From assembly GCA_900317845.1 (NCBI GenBank), contig ONII01000017.1, forward strand, positions 1-49,912: a stretch of 49,912 nt of DNA, in the 5' to 3' direction. Shown in pieces: positions 32,131-41,130 of the stretch (positions within the stretch are counted from its first letter, which is position 1; the number at the start of each line of letters is the position of its first letter). The notes under the pieces were generated by a model. That model did not search any database, was not told where the DNA came from, and was given only the letters and a program-made list of their open reading frames with translations. The position numbers and the translations under genes are program-made. This DNA comes from an uncultured Bacteroidales bacterium. GTDB taxonomy: Bacteria; Bacteroidota; Bacteroidia; Bacteroidales; UBA932.

Positions 32131-33945
32131 ATGAAAACTTTGAAGTTCCTGTCCTGTTGGGCTATGGGCATTGCCCTCAGCTGCACCTGCACGCCCAAAG
32201 CAGCCCCCGACACAACCAAAGACACCATTCCCGTCAGCGGCGTAACCATCAGCCGCACGGAGATCTCGGTCCGGGCCGGTGATGCCTTCACCCTGGCCGC
32301 CAAGGTCCAGCCGTACAATGCCGACAACCAGACCGTAAGCTGGAGCACCGCCAACCCGGAACTGGTGAGCATCAACGCCCAAAGCGGAGCCGCCAAAGCC
32401 CTCGCGGAAGGCAATACAACCGTCACCGTCACCACCCAGGAGGGGGCCTTCACGGCGTCCTGCGCCGTCACCATTTCGTCCTCCACACAGCAGACCGAGC
32501 CCGGTCCCGGGCCGGACGGACCGGACCAGCCCGGCGATCCCGGTGCCCCTGCCGCCTACGGCGCCGTGCCTACGGCCGGACAGCTGGCCTGGCAGCGGCA
32601 GGAACTGCTGATGTTCTACCACTACGGACAGGCCACCTTCTCCGGCTGGGACGGGGAGAACGCGAACTGCAACGGCAAGCCGTGGAGCGAAAGCCTGCTG
32701 CTGCAGAACTACGTTCCTTCCACCATCGACGCCGACCAGTGGGTGAAAAACGCAGCGGACAACGGCTTCAAGGAAGTCATCCTCACCGCCAAGCACCACG
32801 ACGGTTTTTGCCTCTGGGACAACCCGGAAAGCACGACGGACGTAGCCAACGACGCCTGCAAGAACCACACGGACGTGGTAAAAGCCGTTCGTGACGCCTG
32901 CAACAAGTACGGGGTGAACATGGGCATTTATCTCTCCCCCTGGGACCGTATGATTGAAGTGAGCGGCAAGAGCACCGCCCAGTACGAGACCATGTACAAG
33001 AACGCCCTCAAGGACCTCATGACCCGGTATGCCCCCGTGGTGGAAATGTGGTTCGACGGCAACCACGCCGGGAATTTCGATTGGGAAAGCGTGAACCGGG
33101 TGGTGTTTGACGCCAATCCGGACTGCGTGATTTTCTCCAACGGCGGCCCCGGCTGCCGCTGGGTGGGCAACGAGAACGGCGATGCCGGACAGACCAACTG
33201 GGGTACCATCAACCTCCGGGGCCGCGGGCTCTCCCCGAGCAACCTGCCTGGCAATTACGAGGACTACCTGGCCCACGGTGACCGGAACGGCGACAGTTGG
33301 TGCCCGGCCGAATGCGATTTCTCCATCCAGCAGATCGGAGACCACAACGGCTGGTTCTACGGCGCCGCCGATTCCCGGAAAACCGCCCGGGAACTCATGC
33401 AGCTCTATTACGAGAGCGTGGGCCGCAACGGCGTGTTCCTGATGAACGTACCGCCGTCCGACCAGGGCGTCATCGACAGCAAGGAAGTGAAGATTATCGA
33501 GGAATTCACGACCATGCGGAATGCCGTCTTCGCCACGAACCTGGCCGACGGCGCCACCGCCTCCAGTACGGCCGTGCGCGGTGGTTACACCCAGGGTTAC
33601 GGGGCGCAGCACCTTCTCGACAACAAGTATGACACCTATTTTGCCACCGACGACAACGTGACGACGGCCGATATCGACATTGTCCTTGACGGCAGCAAGA
33701 CCTTCAACCGCGTGCTGCTGCAGGAGTATATTCCGCTTGGGCAGCGCGTGGAATCCTTCACCATCCAGTACCGGAAAAACGGGAGCTGGACGGACTGGAA
33801 GAGCGGCACCACCATCGGCCACAAGCGCATCCTCCTGGGGAACAGCGTCACCGCCGATGCCGTCCGCATCCGCATCACCTCCTCCCTCGCCTGTCCCGTG
33901 CTGAACGGCTTCGGTTTGTATAACGATACGGTTTCCGGCTTATGA
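32131..33945 (+). CDS. GH29 alpha-L-fucosidase lipoprotein with BIG_2 and F5/8 type C domains
   Basis: 604 residues. Signal with CTC (Cys 18/20); BIG_2 Ig-like domain (about 34-115; GVTISRTEISVRAGDAFTL); Gly/Pro-rich linker (about 120-142); then the GH29 barrel: RQELLMFYHYGQATFSGWD, ILTAKHHDGFCLWD, and VVEMWFDGNHAG with the likely nucleophile Asp 309. A C-terminal discoidin-like domain (about 505-600; GYGAQHLLDNKYDTYFATDD) should bind glycan. GH29 enzymes remove alpha-linked fucose with retention. The gene starts 14 bases after the GH3 stop and overlaps the next gene by four bases (ATGA), so the three form an operon. The general acid/base residue was not identified. The substrate, possibly fucosylated N-glycan, is inferred from the neighbouring locus. 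Confidence 0.9.
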   Translation: MKTLKFLSCWAMGIALSCTCTPKAAPDTTKDTIPVSGVTISRTEISVRAGDAFTLAAKVQPYNADNQTVSWSTANPELVSINAQSGAAKALAEGNTTVTVTTQEGAFTASCAVTISSSTQQTEPGPGPDGPDQPGDPGAPAAYGAVPTAGQLAWQRQELLMFYHYGQATFSGWDGENANCNGKPWSESLLLQNYVPSTIDADQWVKNAADNGFKEVILTAKHHDGFCLWDNPESTTDVANDACKNHTDVVKAVRDACNKYGVNMGIYLSPWDRMIEVSGKSTAQYETMYKNALKDLMTRYAPVVEMWFDGNHAGNFDWESVNRVVFDANPDCVIFSNGGPGCRWVGNENGDAGQTNWGTINLRGRGLSPSNLPGNYEDYLAHGDRNGDSWCPAECDFSIQQIGDHNGWFYGAADSRKTARELMQLYYESVGRNGVFLMNVPPSDQGVIDSKEVKIIEEFTTMRNAVFATNLADGATASSTAVRGGYTQGYGAQHLLDNKYDTYFATDDNVTTADIDIVLDGSKTFNRVLLQEYIPLGQRVESFTIQYRKNGSWTDWKSGTTIGHKRILLGNSVTADAVRIRITSSLACPVLNGFGLYNDTVSGL

Positions 33946-34679
33946 GAAAAACGCTTGTGACGATGGCAGGGTGCCTCCTTCTTCTGGCATCCTGCGCCCC
34001 CAAAGACGGTATTCGGACCATCCGGGCCACCACGGATACGGAAGCCGATCTGGGACGCATCAAGGAAATAGACGGTCCGGTGACGGTCCGGCTGCTGGTC
34101 AGGAACGACTATCCGGACACCCTGCATCCGGTAGAGCTCTATACGCCCTGCCGCTGTACGAAGGTCCACTTCAGCCACGACCCCGTACCTCCGGGAGCGG
34201 ACGAAGTGCTGGAAGTTACGTACAACCCTGCTTATCGGCCCGGTCCCATGATGGAGCAAATCAGCATTTATTACCTGCATTCTCCGGTGAAGGTAAGAAG
34301 CCTGGTCATTAAGGGAGAAGTGATAGGCTACAACCATCCGATCGAGGAAGACCGGCCTTACGACTTTGGGGAAGGCCTTTTCATGAGCCACAAAGTCCTG
34401 GGGTTCGGAGCCCTGGCTCCCGGGCAGACGCGGGATGTCTTTTTCCGCCACGGAAACGGCAACAAACGGAAAGCCGATATCCGCTTCGAGGTCCCTCAAG
34501 AATGGGAGCCGTTCCTGAGGCTGCGACAGCCCGGGAAGATGAAGGCCGACGAAAGGGACACCCTCCATGTCCGGTTCACCATGCCGGAAGGAGTTGATAC
34601 TGTGGACTTCTGGGTACAGCCCCGCGTGAACGGAAAACCCACCCGTGAAAAAATTCGGATTAAAGCTTCTAAAAAGTAA
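33942..34679 (+). CDS. DUF1573 lipoprotein
   Basis: 245 residues, signal ending LLASC (Cys 18). The core fits DUF1573: ADLGRIKEIDGPVTVRLLVRN, TPCRCTKVHFSHDPVPPGAD (the family's C-x-C-T...P-x-x-PG element) and EVTYNPAYRPGPMMEQISIYY. A second Ig-like half follows (DFGEGLFMSHKVLGFGALAP). DUF1573 proteins are common Bacteroidales envelope proteins of unknown role. Coupled by a four-base overlap to the fucosidase gene. Confidence 0.8.
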   Translation: MRKTLVTMAGCLLLLASCAPKDGIRTIRATTDTEADLGRIKEIDGPVTVRLLVRNDYPDTLHPVELYTPCRCTKVHFSHDPVPPGADEVLEVTYNPAYRPGPMMEQISIYYLHSPVKVRSLVIKGEVIGYNHPIEEDRPYDFGEGLFMSHKVLGFGALAPGQTRDVFFRHGNGNKRKADIRFEVPQEWEPFLRLRQPGKMKADERDTLHVRFTMPEGVDTVDFWVQPRVNGKPTREKIRIKASKK

Positions 34680-34690
34680 TTTTTTTTCAC

Positions 34691-34698
34691 TAACTTTG
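34691..34698 (+). promoter_or_regulatory. -7 box of the SusC promoter
   Basis: TAACTTTG matches TAnnTTTG exactly. It begins 12 bases after the DUF1573 stop. No clear TTTG -33 element is visible at the expected distance (TTCT at about 34667-34670), as is common for regulated promoters. Transcription would start near 34705, leaving a leader of about 130 bases. Confidence 0.55.
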
Positions 34699-34717
34699 CC
34701 GTCCAAAAACTTAAAAT

Positions 34718-34795
34718 ATGAAAGATAAACAACCTAAACAGCTAATAATCCGTAAGTATAGAAGCCTAAAGGCTAACAATCTTAAAGAATTGTAA
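34718..34795 (+). CDS. Possible 25-residue upstream ORF in the SusC leader
   Basis: An ATG at 34718 opens 25 codons (MKDKQPKQLIIRKYRSLKAN then NLKEL) ending TAA at 34793-34795, 41 bases before the SusC start. It is strongly basic and A/T-rich, and lies wholly in the predicted leader along with a small AGCC/GGCT hairpin. It could be a regulatory leader peptide or chance. No ribosome site is obvious, but Bacteroidota often lack one. Confidence 0.3.
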   Translation: MKDKQPKQLIIRKYRSLKANNLKEL

Positions 34796-34836
34796 ATCAA
34801 TTCAATACACTACTAACCACCAATTTTCAACAACCT

Positions 34837-37800
34837 ATGAGTTATCATCTTAACAACGTTCTGACAAGAGCGTTAGCCGCCCTTGTCGGACTGTTTGTCG
34901 CAGGAGGACTCGCCATGGCCCAGAACCGGACCGTCACGGGAACTGTCCTGGATGACTACGGTGAACCGCTCATCGGCGCCAGCGTAACCGCTGAAGGTGT
35001 CACTCCTCCTCTGGGTGTAATCACCGACCTCGACGGACACTATGAAATCTCCGTACCGGCCGGCGTTGCCCAGCTGAGGTTCTCCTTCATCGGCCAGGAA
35101 GACGCCCTTGAAACGATTGGGAACCGTTCTGTCATCAATGTAACCCTGGCCAGCGCCAACATTGCGCTCAACGCAACCGTCGTTACGGCCATGGGTATCA
35201 AAAAAGAGGAAAAATCCCTCTCCTACAATGTACAGCAGACCAAGCTGGAGAGCGTCTCTCCGGTGGGTTCGTTCGTCAACAGCCTGAACGGCAAGGTGGC
35301 GGGCGTTTCCATTAATCAGTCCTCTACCGGCGTGGGCGGTGCCTCGCGTATCGTGATGCGCGGCTCCAAGTCCATCTCCAACAACAACAACGCCTTGTAC
35401 GTCATTGACGGTATTCCCATGCAGTCGCTGCGCGGGACCCAGCCGGAAGGCGTATTCGCCGGTGCCGGACAAACGGGTGACGTACTGGGTTCCCTGAACC
35501 AGGAGGACATCGAGAGCATTTCCGTGCTTTCCGGCCCTTCCGCCGCCGCCCTGTATGGTGCCAATGCCGCCAACGGTGTCATCATCATCACCACCAAGAA
35601 GGGAGGAAAAGACCGTCTGGACATTGACTACAGCAACAGCACCATGTTCTCCCGCGCATACATCATGCCGGAATTCCAGAACACCTATGGCGCCACCAGC
35701 CCGGGTTCCTACTACAGCTGGGGACAGAAACTGGCCACGCCTTCCAAGTATAACCCGCGCGACTTTTTCCAGACCGGATTCAACGAAGTGAACTCCCTGG
35801 GAATCTCCACCGGAACGGAACGCAGCCAGACTTATCTGTCGGCCGCCATCGCCAACGCCCGCGGCATTGTCCACAACAACAACCTGGGCCGCTACAACCT
35901 CAGTTTCCGCAACACCACGGACATCCTCAAGGACATCCTGACCCTGGACGTGAACATCACCTACGGTCGCGTGAACGAGCAAAACATGATTGCCCAGGGT
36001 GAATACGGCAACCCCATTGTTCCGGTTTACCTGTTTCCGGCCGGCGAAGACTGGTCCAAAGTGGAAGTATACGAACGCTACGACACCGGTCGTGGCATCA
36101 AGACCCAGTTCTGGCCCTATGATTTCGAGCATTCCATGCAGAACCCCTACTGGATTACGGAACACCAAAAGTGGCAGAATACCAAGAGCCGCCTGATGGG
36201 CAGCGCCCAAATCTCCTACAAACCGCTCAAATGGCTCACGCTCAGTGCCCGTGCCAAATATGACCGCACCGACGAAGTGCAGGAGCAGAAATTCGACGCC
36301 GGCACCAACACCCTCTTTACGGAAGGCTCCAAGCATGGTAAATACAGCCGCAACAACCAGTACACCGAGCAGGCGTTCGGAGAGGTTCTGGCCACCTTCA
36401 ATAAATACTTCGGAGACAATGTGGTGAACCTGTCCGGCGTGGTGGGTGCCAATATTGACAATGTGGTATTCCGCACGGACTTTGCCGGCGGCCCCCTCAT
36501 CCAGGTAAACAACAAATTCGACCTGAACAACATTGACCGGGCCAGTTCCAACGCCGCCATCGGCTCGGACGGGTACCGCTATCAGAACCAGTCGGTCTTT
36601 GCCAATGCCCAGGCGGGCTACCGCAGCAAGGTCTATCTGGACCTGACCTTCCGCGCCGACTGGAACTCCGCCCTCTGGACAGCTGGTGCCATCACCTATC
36701 CTACCGTGGGTCTGTCCGGTATCATGACGGAACTCATTCCCGGCATGAAAACTCGCTTCTTCCCGTATTGGAAAATCCGCGCATCCTACTCCGAGGTAGG
36801 TAACGCGCCCAATCCGGCCCTGTACCTGCTGGATCCCCGCGGCACCCAAATCAACGGCACCATCGCCCGTAACACGCGCCGCGCCAACAAGGACCTCAAA
36901 CCGGAACGCACCAAGTCCTGGGAAGTAGGTACCAATATCCATTTCTTTGACAGCAAACTCCAGTTGGACGCCACTTACTACAAGGCCAGCACGTACAACC
37001 AGTTTTACAACCCGCGCCTGTCCTCCACTTCCACCAACAGCAACATTTACCTCAATGGCGGCCAGGTGGACAACTGGGGCGTGGAAATGGCCCTGCGTTA
37101 CGACGACAGCGCCGGCAAGTTCAACTGGGGCACGTACGTCACATGGACCTGGAACCAGAACAAGATTGTGGACCTGCACTTCAAGGATCCCGTCACCGGG
37201 GAAGTGTACGACGGCAACGGCCTGCCGATGGGCGGCTTTGGCGGCGTCAACACCTTCCTGCACGAAGGCGGCACCCTGGGCGATGTGTACGTAACCACCA
37301 TCGCCACCGACGAAAAAGGCTTCTACAAACTCAATGCGGCCGGCATGATCCAGGCCAATTACAACGAAAGCGACATGATTTTCGCCGGCACCACCGATGC
37401 CAAGCATCGCCTGAGCTGGGGCGGTCACTTCGGTTACGCCGGTTTCAAGGCCAGCTTCCTCATCACAGCCCGTCTGGGCGGTGTAGCCATTTCCAAGACC
37501 CAGCCCATCCTGGACTACTACGGTGTGTCCAAGGATTCGGCCGATGCCCGCGACAAAGGCTACTTTGACTTCAACGGCATGCGCACCTACGATGTCCAGG
37601 GGTACTACCAGACCCTGGGCGTGCGCGACGGCATCATGAGCCAGTATGTTTACGACGCCACCAACGTCCGCCTGGCGGAAGTGTCCCTGGGATACGACTT
37701 CCCCGTAGAAAAATGGGGCAAGTGGATCAAGGGCCTGAATGTATCCGTCGTGGGCAACAACCTGGCGATGCTCTTCCTCAGAGCACCCTTCGACCCTGAA

Positions 37801-38370
37801 ATGACCTCCAACGTGGGCACCTACAACCAGGGCGTAGACTACTTCATGCAGCCCTCCACCCGCAGCCTGGGCTTCTCCGTAAAGGTAAAATTCGGCGGCA
37901 GCACCGCTTCCAAGGCTCCCGCTTCCGTCCCCAACTACGTAGAACCTTACGTCCCCGAAAAAGTGGTGGAGAAGGTGGTTGAGAAAGAAGTGATCAAGGA
38001 AGTGCCCGTAGAGGTAATCAAGGAAGTGAAAGTGCCCGCCAAGCTGGAAGGCACCTACGAGGATGACCTCTACTTCATCATCGGCAAAACCGAAATTCGT
38101 CCCGAACAGGCGTTCAAACTGGGACAGATTGCCCAGATCCTGAAGGAGAATCCGGACGCCACCATTACCATCAGCGGTTATGCAGACAGCGCCACCGGCA
38201 ATGCCTCCATTAACCAGACCCTCTCCGAGCAGCGCGCTGCCAAGGTGAAGGAAATGCTCATGGCGGCAGGCATTAGCGAAAGCCGCATCAGCATCCACGC
38301 TACCGGCTCTGACCGCAATGCCTCCCAGAGTCCCGAATCCAACCGTGTTGCCGTGTGCATCGTAAAATAA
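34837..38370 (+). CDS. susC: SusC/RagA-type TonB-dependent transporter with C-terminal OmpA-like domain
   Basis: 1177 residues with a Sec signal (ending LAMAQ). A carboxypeptidase-like regulatory domain (TVTGTVLDDYGEPLIGASV) is followed by a plug (SFVNSLNGKVAGVSINQSST, ALYVIDGIPM, GANAANGVIIITTKKGG) and a 22-strand-type barrel ending FSVKVKFGG at about 1021. An extension then follows: a Val/Glu/Lys-rich linker (about 1040-1066) and an OmpA-like peptidoglycan-binding domain (about 1076-1177). The latter has ISGYADSATGNASINQTLSE and RAAKVKEML, with the usual peptidoglycan-contact Asp (about 1117) and Arg (about 1133). SusC proteins import glycans with their SusD lid; an attached OmpA domain would tether the transporter to the cell wall and is unusual. 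First gene of the 34837-44380 locus. Confidence 0.93.
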   Translation: MSYHLNNVLTRALAALVGLFVAGGLAMAQNRTVTGTVLDDYGEPLIGASVTAEGVTPPLGVITDLDGHYEISVPAGVAQLRFSFIGQEDALETIGNRSVINVTLASANIALNATVVTAMGIKKEEKSLSYNVQQTKLESVSPVGSFVNSLNGKVAGVSINQSSTGVGGASRIVMRGSKSISNNNNALYVIDGIPMQSLRGTQPEGVFAGAGQTGDVLGSLNQEDIESISVLSGPSAAALYGANAANGVIIITTKKGGKDRLDIDYSNSTMFSRAYIMPEFQNTYGATSPGSYYSWGQKLATPSKYNPRDFFQTGFNEVNSLGISTGTERSQTYLSAAIANARGIVHNNNLGRYNLSFRNTTDILKDILTLDVNITYGRVNEQNMIAQGEYGNPIVPVYLFPAGEDWSKVEVYERYDTGRGIKTQFWPYDFEHSMQNPYWITEHQKWQNTKSRLMGSAQISYKPLKWLTLSARAKYDRTDEVQEQKFDAGTNTLFTEGSKHGKYSRNNQYTEQAFGEVLATFNKYFGDNVVNLSGVVGANIDNVVFRTDFAGGPLIQVNNKFDLNNIDRASSNAAIGSDGYRYQNQSVFANAQAGYRSKVYLDLTFRADWNSALWTAGAITYPTVGLSGIMTELIPGMKTRFFPYWKIRASYSEVGNAPNPALYLLDPRGTQINGTIARNTRRANKDLKPERTKSWEVGTNIHFFDSKLQLDATYYKASTYNQFYNPRLSSTSTNSNIYLNGGQVDNWGVEMALRYDDSAGKFNWGTYVTWTWNQNKIVDLHFKDPVTGEVYDGNGLPMGGFGGVNTFLHEGGTLGDVYVTTIATDEKGFYKLNAAGMIQANYNESDMIFAGTTDAKHRLSWGGHFGYAGFKASFLITARLGGVAISKTQPILDYYGVSKDSADARDKGYFDFNGMRTYDVQGYYQTLGVRDGIMSQYVYDATNVRLAEVSLGYDFPVEKWGKWIKGLNVSVVGNNLAMLFLRAPFDPEMTSNVGTYNQGVDYFMQPSTRSLGFSVKVKFGGSTASKAPASVPNYVEPYVPEKVVEKVVEKEVIKEVPVEVIKEVKVPAKLEGTYEDDLYFIIGKTEIRPEQAFKLGQIAQILKENPDATITISGYADSATGNASINQTLSEQRAAKVKEMLMAAGISESRISIHATGSDRNASQSPESNRVAVCIVK

Positions 38371-38386
38371 TAAGGAGGACACGAGT

Positions 38387-39961
38387 ATGAAAAAGATATG
38401 CAAAGCAATGGTTCTCGCGGCCGTTTCGGCATTCCTTCTTGCGGGATGCACCAAAGGTTTCGAGAATATGAACAAGAACGTGTACGGCGTTAGCGACGAG
38501 CAAATGGCCCAGGACGGTCTGGCCCTGGGTGGTATGCTCCAGCAGCTGGAACGCTCCGTGATTGTCTTCCGCGACGGAACCTATCTGGACTCCGACTACC
38601 AGATTATGTACAACCTTTGTGCAGAAACCTGGTGCGGGTACATGGCTCCTACCCTGTCCGACGGGCACAATGCCGGCTGGGACGTAAACGACGGATGGCA
38701 CCGCCGCATGTTTACCGTCAAATACGAGTACGGCATGGGCGGTTACATGGATTTTGAGAAAGCGGCCGTAGAACTGGGCATGAACAACGAACTGGCGCTG
38801 GCCCGCGTACTCAAAGTGGCCACCATGCACCAGGTAGCGGACTATTACGGTCCCATCGCCTATTCCCACTACGGAGAGCTCACCAACCTGTACGACCCGC
38901 TGGACGAGGTTTATGCCCAATTCTTCAAAGAACTGGACGGCGCCATTGAGACGCTGGAAAAAGTTGCCGCTTCCGGCTCCAAACTGCTGGAAGACTACGA
39001 CCTGGTTTACGGCGGCGACGTCACCCGCTGGGTCAAGTTCGCCAACTCCCTGCGGCTGCGCCTTGCCATGCGCGTCCGTTTTGCCAACGCCGAGCTGGCC
39101 CGCACCGAGGCGGAGAAGTCGTTCGCAAGCCCCTTCGGCCTCATTGACAGCAACAACGACAATGCCGTCATGAGCGGCGTGGATCACCACCCCATTTACG
39201 AAATCAACGTAAACTTCAACGATGCCGATACCCAGGTGGGCGCCTCCCTGGATTCCTACCTCAACGGCTACAACGACCCTCGTCGCTTCCTGTATGCCAA
39301 GCCGGCCGGTGACGGTAACCTCCACGGCGTGCGTCCGGGCATCGCCCCTGCCGCATGGACCAGTTACAAAAACGCGGCTGCCAAAGTATCGGCCCCCAAT
39401 GCCGGCCTGTACAAGATTTGCTGGCTCAACGCAGCGGAAGTGGCCTTCCTAAAAGCGGAAGCCGCGCTCGTTGGCTGGAACGCCGGCGGAACCGCCCAGG
39501 ATTTCTACGAGCAGGGCATCCGGCTCTCCTTCGAGGAATGGGGAGCAGAAGGTGCCGCCAACTACCTGGCCAACAGCAGCGCCCAACCGGCCGCCTTCAA
39601 GGATAATGTGGGCCGCGCCAACGCCGCCGCCCCTTCCGATGTCACCATCGCCTGGAGCGAGGCCGACAACCTGGAGCGCAAGCTCGAGAAGATTGGCACC
39701 CAGAAATGGCTGGCCCTGTTCCCCAACAGCTGCGAAGCCTGGGCAGAGTACCGCCGTCTGCACTATCCCGTGCTCATTGCGCCGGCGACCAACTTCTCTA
39801 ACGGAGTGGTCAATACGGCTCAAGGCATCCGCCGTGTTCCCTACCCCGTGTCCGAACAGACCGACAATGCGGAAGGATATGCTTCCGGCGTAACGGCCCT
39901 GGGTGGCAGCGACAATGCCGGCGTAAGACTCTGGTGGGACCAGAAACCGTTTAACAATTAA
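38387..39961 (+). CDS. susD: SusD/RagB-family surface glycan-binding lipoprotein
   Basis: 524 residues, lipoprotein signal ending LLAGC (Cys 21), strong AAGGAGG site upstream (about 38372). The helical TPR-like SusD fold is suggested by FENMNKNVYGVSDEQM, VLKVATMHQVADYYGPIAYS, LDEVYAQFFKELDGAIETL, WVKFANSLRLRLAMR and the C-terminal QKWLALFPNSCEAWAEYRR. The YYGPIAYS and LRLAMR motifs are typical. It forms the extracellular lid over SusC at 34837-38370 and captures glycan; the pair are 16 bases apart. Confidence 0.92.
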   Translation: MKKICKAMVLAAVSAFLLAGCTKGFENMNKNVYGVSDEQMAQDGLALGGMLQQLERSVIVFRDGTYLDSDYQIMYNLCAETWCGYMAPTLSDGHNAGWDVNDGWHRRMFTVKYEYGMGGYMDFEKAAVELGMNNELALARVLKVATMHQVADYYGPIAYSHYGELTNLYDPLDEVYAQFFKELDGAIETLEKVAASGSKLLEDYDLVYGGDVTRWVKFANSLRLRLAMRVRFANAELARTEAEKSFASPFGLIDSNNDNAVMSGVDHHPIYEINVNFNDADTQVGASLDSYLNGYNDPRRFLYAKPAGDGNLHGVRPGIAPAAWTSYKNAAAKVSAPNAGLYKICWLNAAEVAFLKAEAALVGWNAGGTAQDFYEQGIRLSFEEWGAEGAANYLANSSAQPAAFKDNVGRANAAAPSDVTIAWSEADNLERKLEKIGTQKWLALFPNSCEAWAEYRRLHYPVLIAPATNFSNGVVNTAQGIRRVPYPVSEQTDNAEGYASGVTALGGSDNAGVRLWWDQKPFNN

Positions 39962-39972
39962 AGACGGCAGAG

Positions 39973-41121
39973 ATGAAAACAATCAACTATATCCTATCTG
40001 TTGCACTTGCTGCAGCCTGCTTGTCGGCCTGTGACACCCAGGTTCAGAAACTTCAGCTGCAGCACTTCAAAAATTACTCGCTGGACGAGAACAACCTCTC
40101 GGCCGAAGACCAGGCTTACTATAAGAACCTCCGGGAATGGAAGGCCTCCAAGCACACCATTTCCTATGTCTATTTTGCCGCCTGGGCACCGCCGGAAGGC
40201 TCTACCAGCCTCTTTATCGAGTACAAGAACATGAAGCCCCGTTTCATGTCCCTGCCGGATTCCCTGGACATTGTGAACCTGTGGATGGGTACGCCCATGA
40301 AGGAGGAGTACACCGACGCCTGCTTCTACGGCAATGTCAAGAACGAGGAGACCGGCGAGATTGAGCGCGCCCCCATGCACACCTACGACTACTCTCCCAA
40401 CGCCTACTTCGACCTGGAGTACTGCCAGAAGTTCAAGGGCACCCGCTTTGTGATGCACGCCGATGCCTCCCACTACGGCCAGGAGTTCGAACTGGACGGT
40501 CAGTACTACAAGGTGAGCGGCGATGACGAAGCCTCCATCCGCGCCTACGGCCGTCTGGTGGTGGATATCGTCAATACCCACGGCCTGGACGGTGTGGACT
40601 TTGACTACGAAGGCTGGGGCGCCCAGCAGCTTTTCTGGGTGATTGACGAAGTGGGCAAATCCTTCGGCCCCAAAGGAACCAACCCCGAAAAACTCCTGAT
40701 TGTGGACTACTTCGGCGGTTATCCCGACGGCAACGTGGAGCCCTACATTGACTACCTGGTGAAGCAGGCCTATGCTGCACAGGGCGCCGGCGTGGGCGGT
40801 CCCTCCTGGTGCCCCGCGGAGAAGATGGTGTACTGCGACCAGTACGAGCAGTCTTCCTCCGAAGGTCCCAACTACCTCAACGGCGGCTACCCCACCAACA
40901 TGACCAATCCGGAAGGCGAAAAGATGTATATGCTGGAATACTATGCCCGCTATGCATCCGAAGCGGCGGAAGGCCAGGGCGGCGGTTTTGGCGCCTACTA
41001 CATTGACAATGATTATGACAACGGTGTCACGGCCCTGCAGAACAAAGGCTACGCCAACTGCAACTACGAAACGTATGGCTTCCTGCGCCGCGCCATCCAA
41101 ATTATCAACCCCCACAAATAG
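39973..41121 (+). CDS. GH18 endo-beta-N-acetylglucosaminidase-type lipoprotein
   Basis: 382 residues, signal ending LSAC (Cys 20). The GH18 catalytic motif DGVDFDYE (206-213) is intact: the catalytic acid is Glu 213 and the assisting Asp residues are 209 and 211. Barrel strands TISYVYFAAW, GTRFVMHADAS and KLLIVDYFGGY fit the family. Position directly after SusD, followed by DUF1735 and LamG lipoproteins, is the classical arrangement of Bacteroides N-glycan loci, where GH18 enzymes cut the chitobiose core of N-glycans. With GH92, GH125 and GH130 downstream, activity on high-mannose or related N-glycans is likely, though not provable here. Confidence 0.88.
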   Translation: MKTINYILSVALAAACLSACDTQVQKLQLQHFKNYSLDENNLSAEDQAYYKNLREWKASKHTISYVYFAAWAPPEGSTSLFIEYKNMKPRFMSLPDSLDIVNLWMGTPMKEEYTDACFYGNVKNEETGEIERAPMHTYDYSPNAYFDLEYCQKFKGTRFVMHADASHYGQEFELDGQYYKVSGDDEASIRAYGRLVVDIVNTHGLDGVDFDYEGWGAQQLFWVIDEVGKSFGPKGTNPEKLLIVDYFGGYPDGNVEPYIDYLVKQAYAAQGAGVGGPSWCPAEKMVYCDQYEQSSSEGPNYLNGGYPTNMTNPEGEKMYMLEYYARYASEAAEGQGGGFGAYYIDNDYDNGVTALQNKGYANCNYETYGFLRRAIQIINPHK

Positions 41122-41130
41122 ACCCCGATC

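Noticed and set aside
34873-38475. Minus-strand open frame of 1200 codons
   Set aside because: Antisense shadow of the SusC gene; His/Val/Gly-rich low-information translation.
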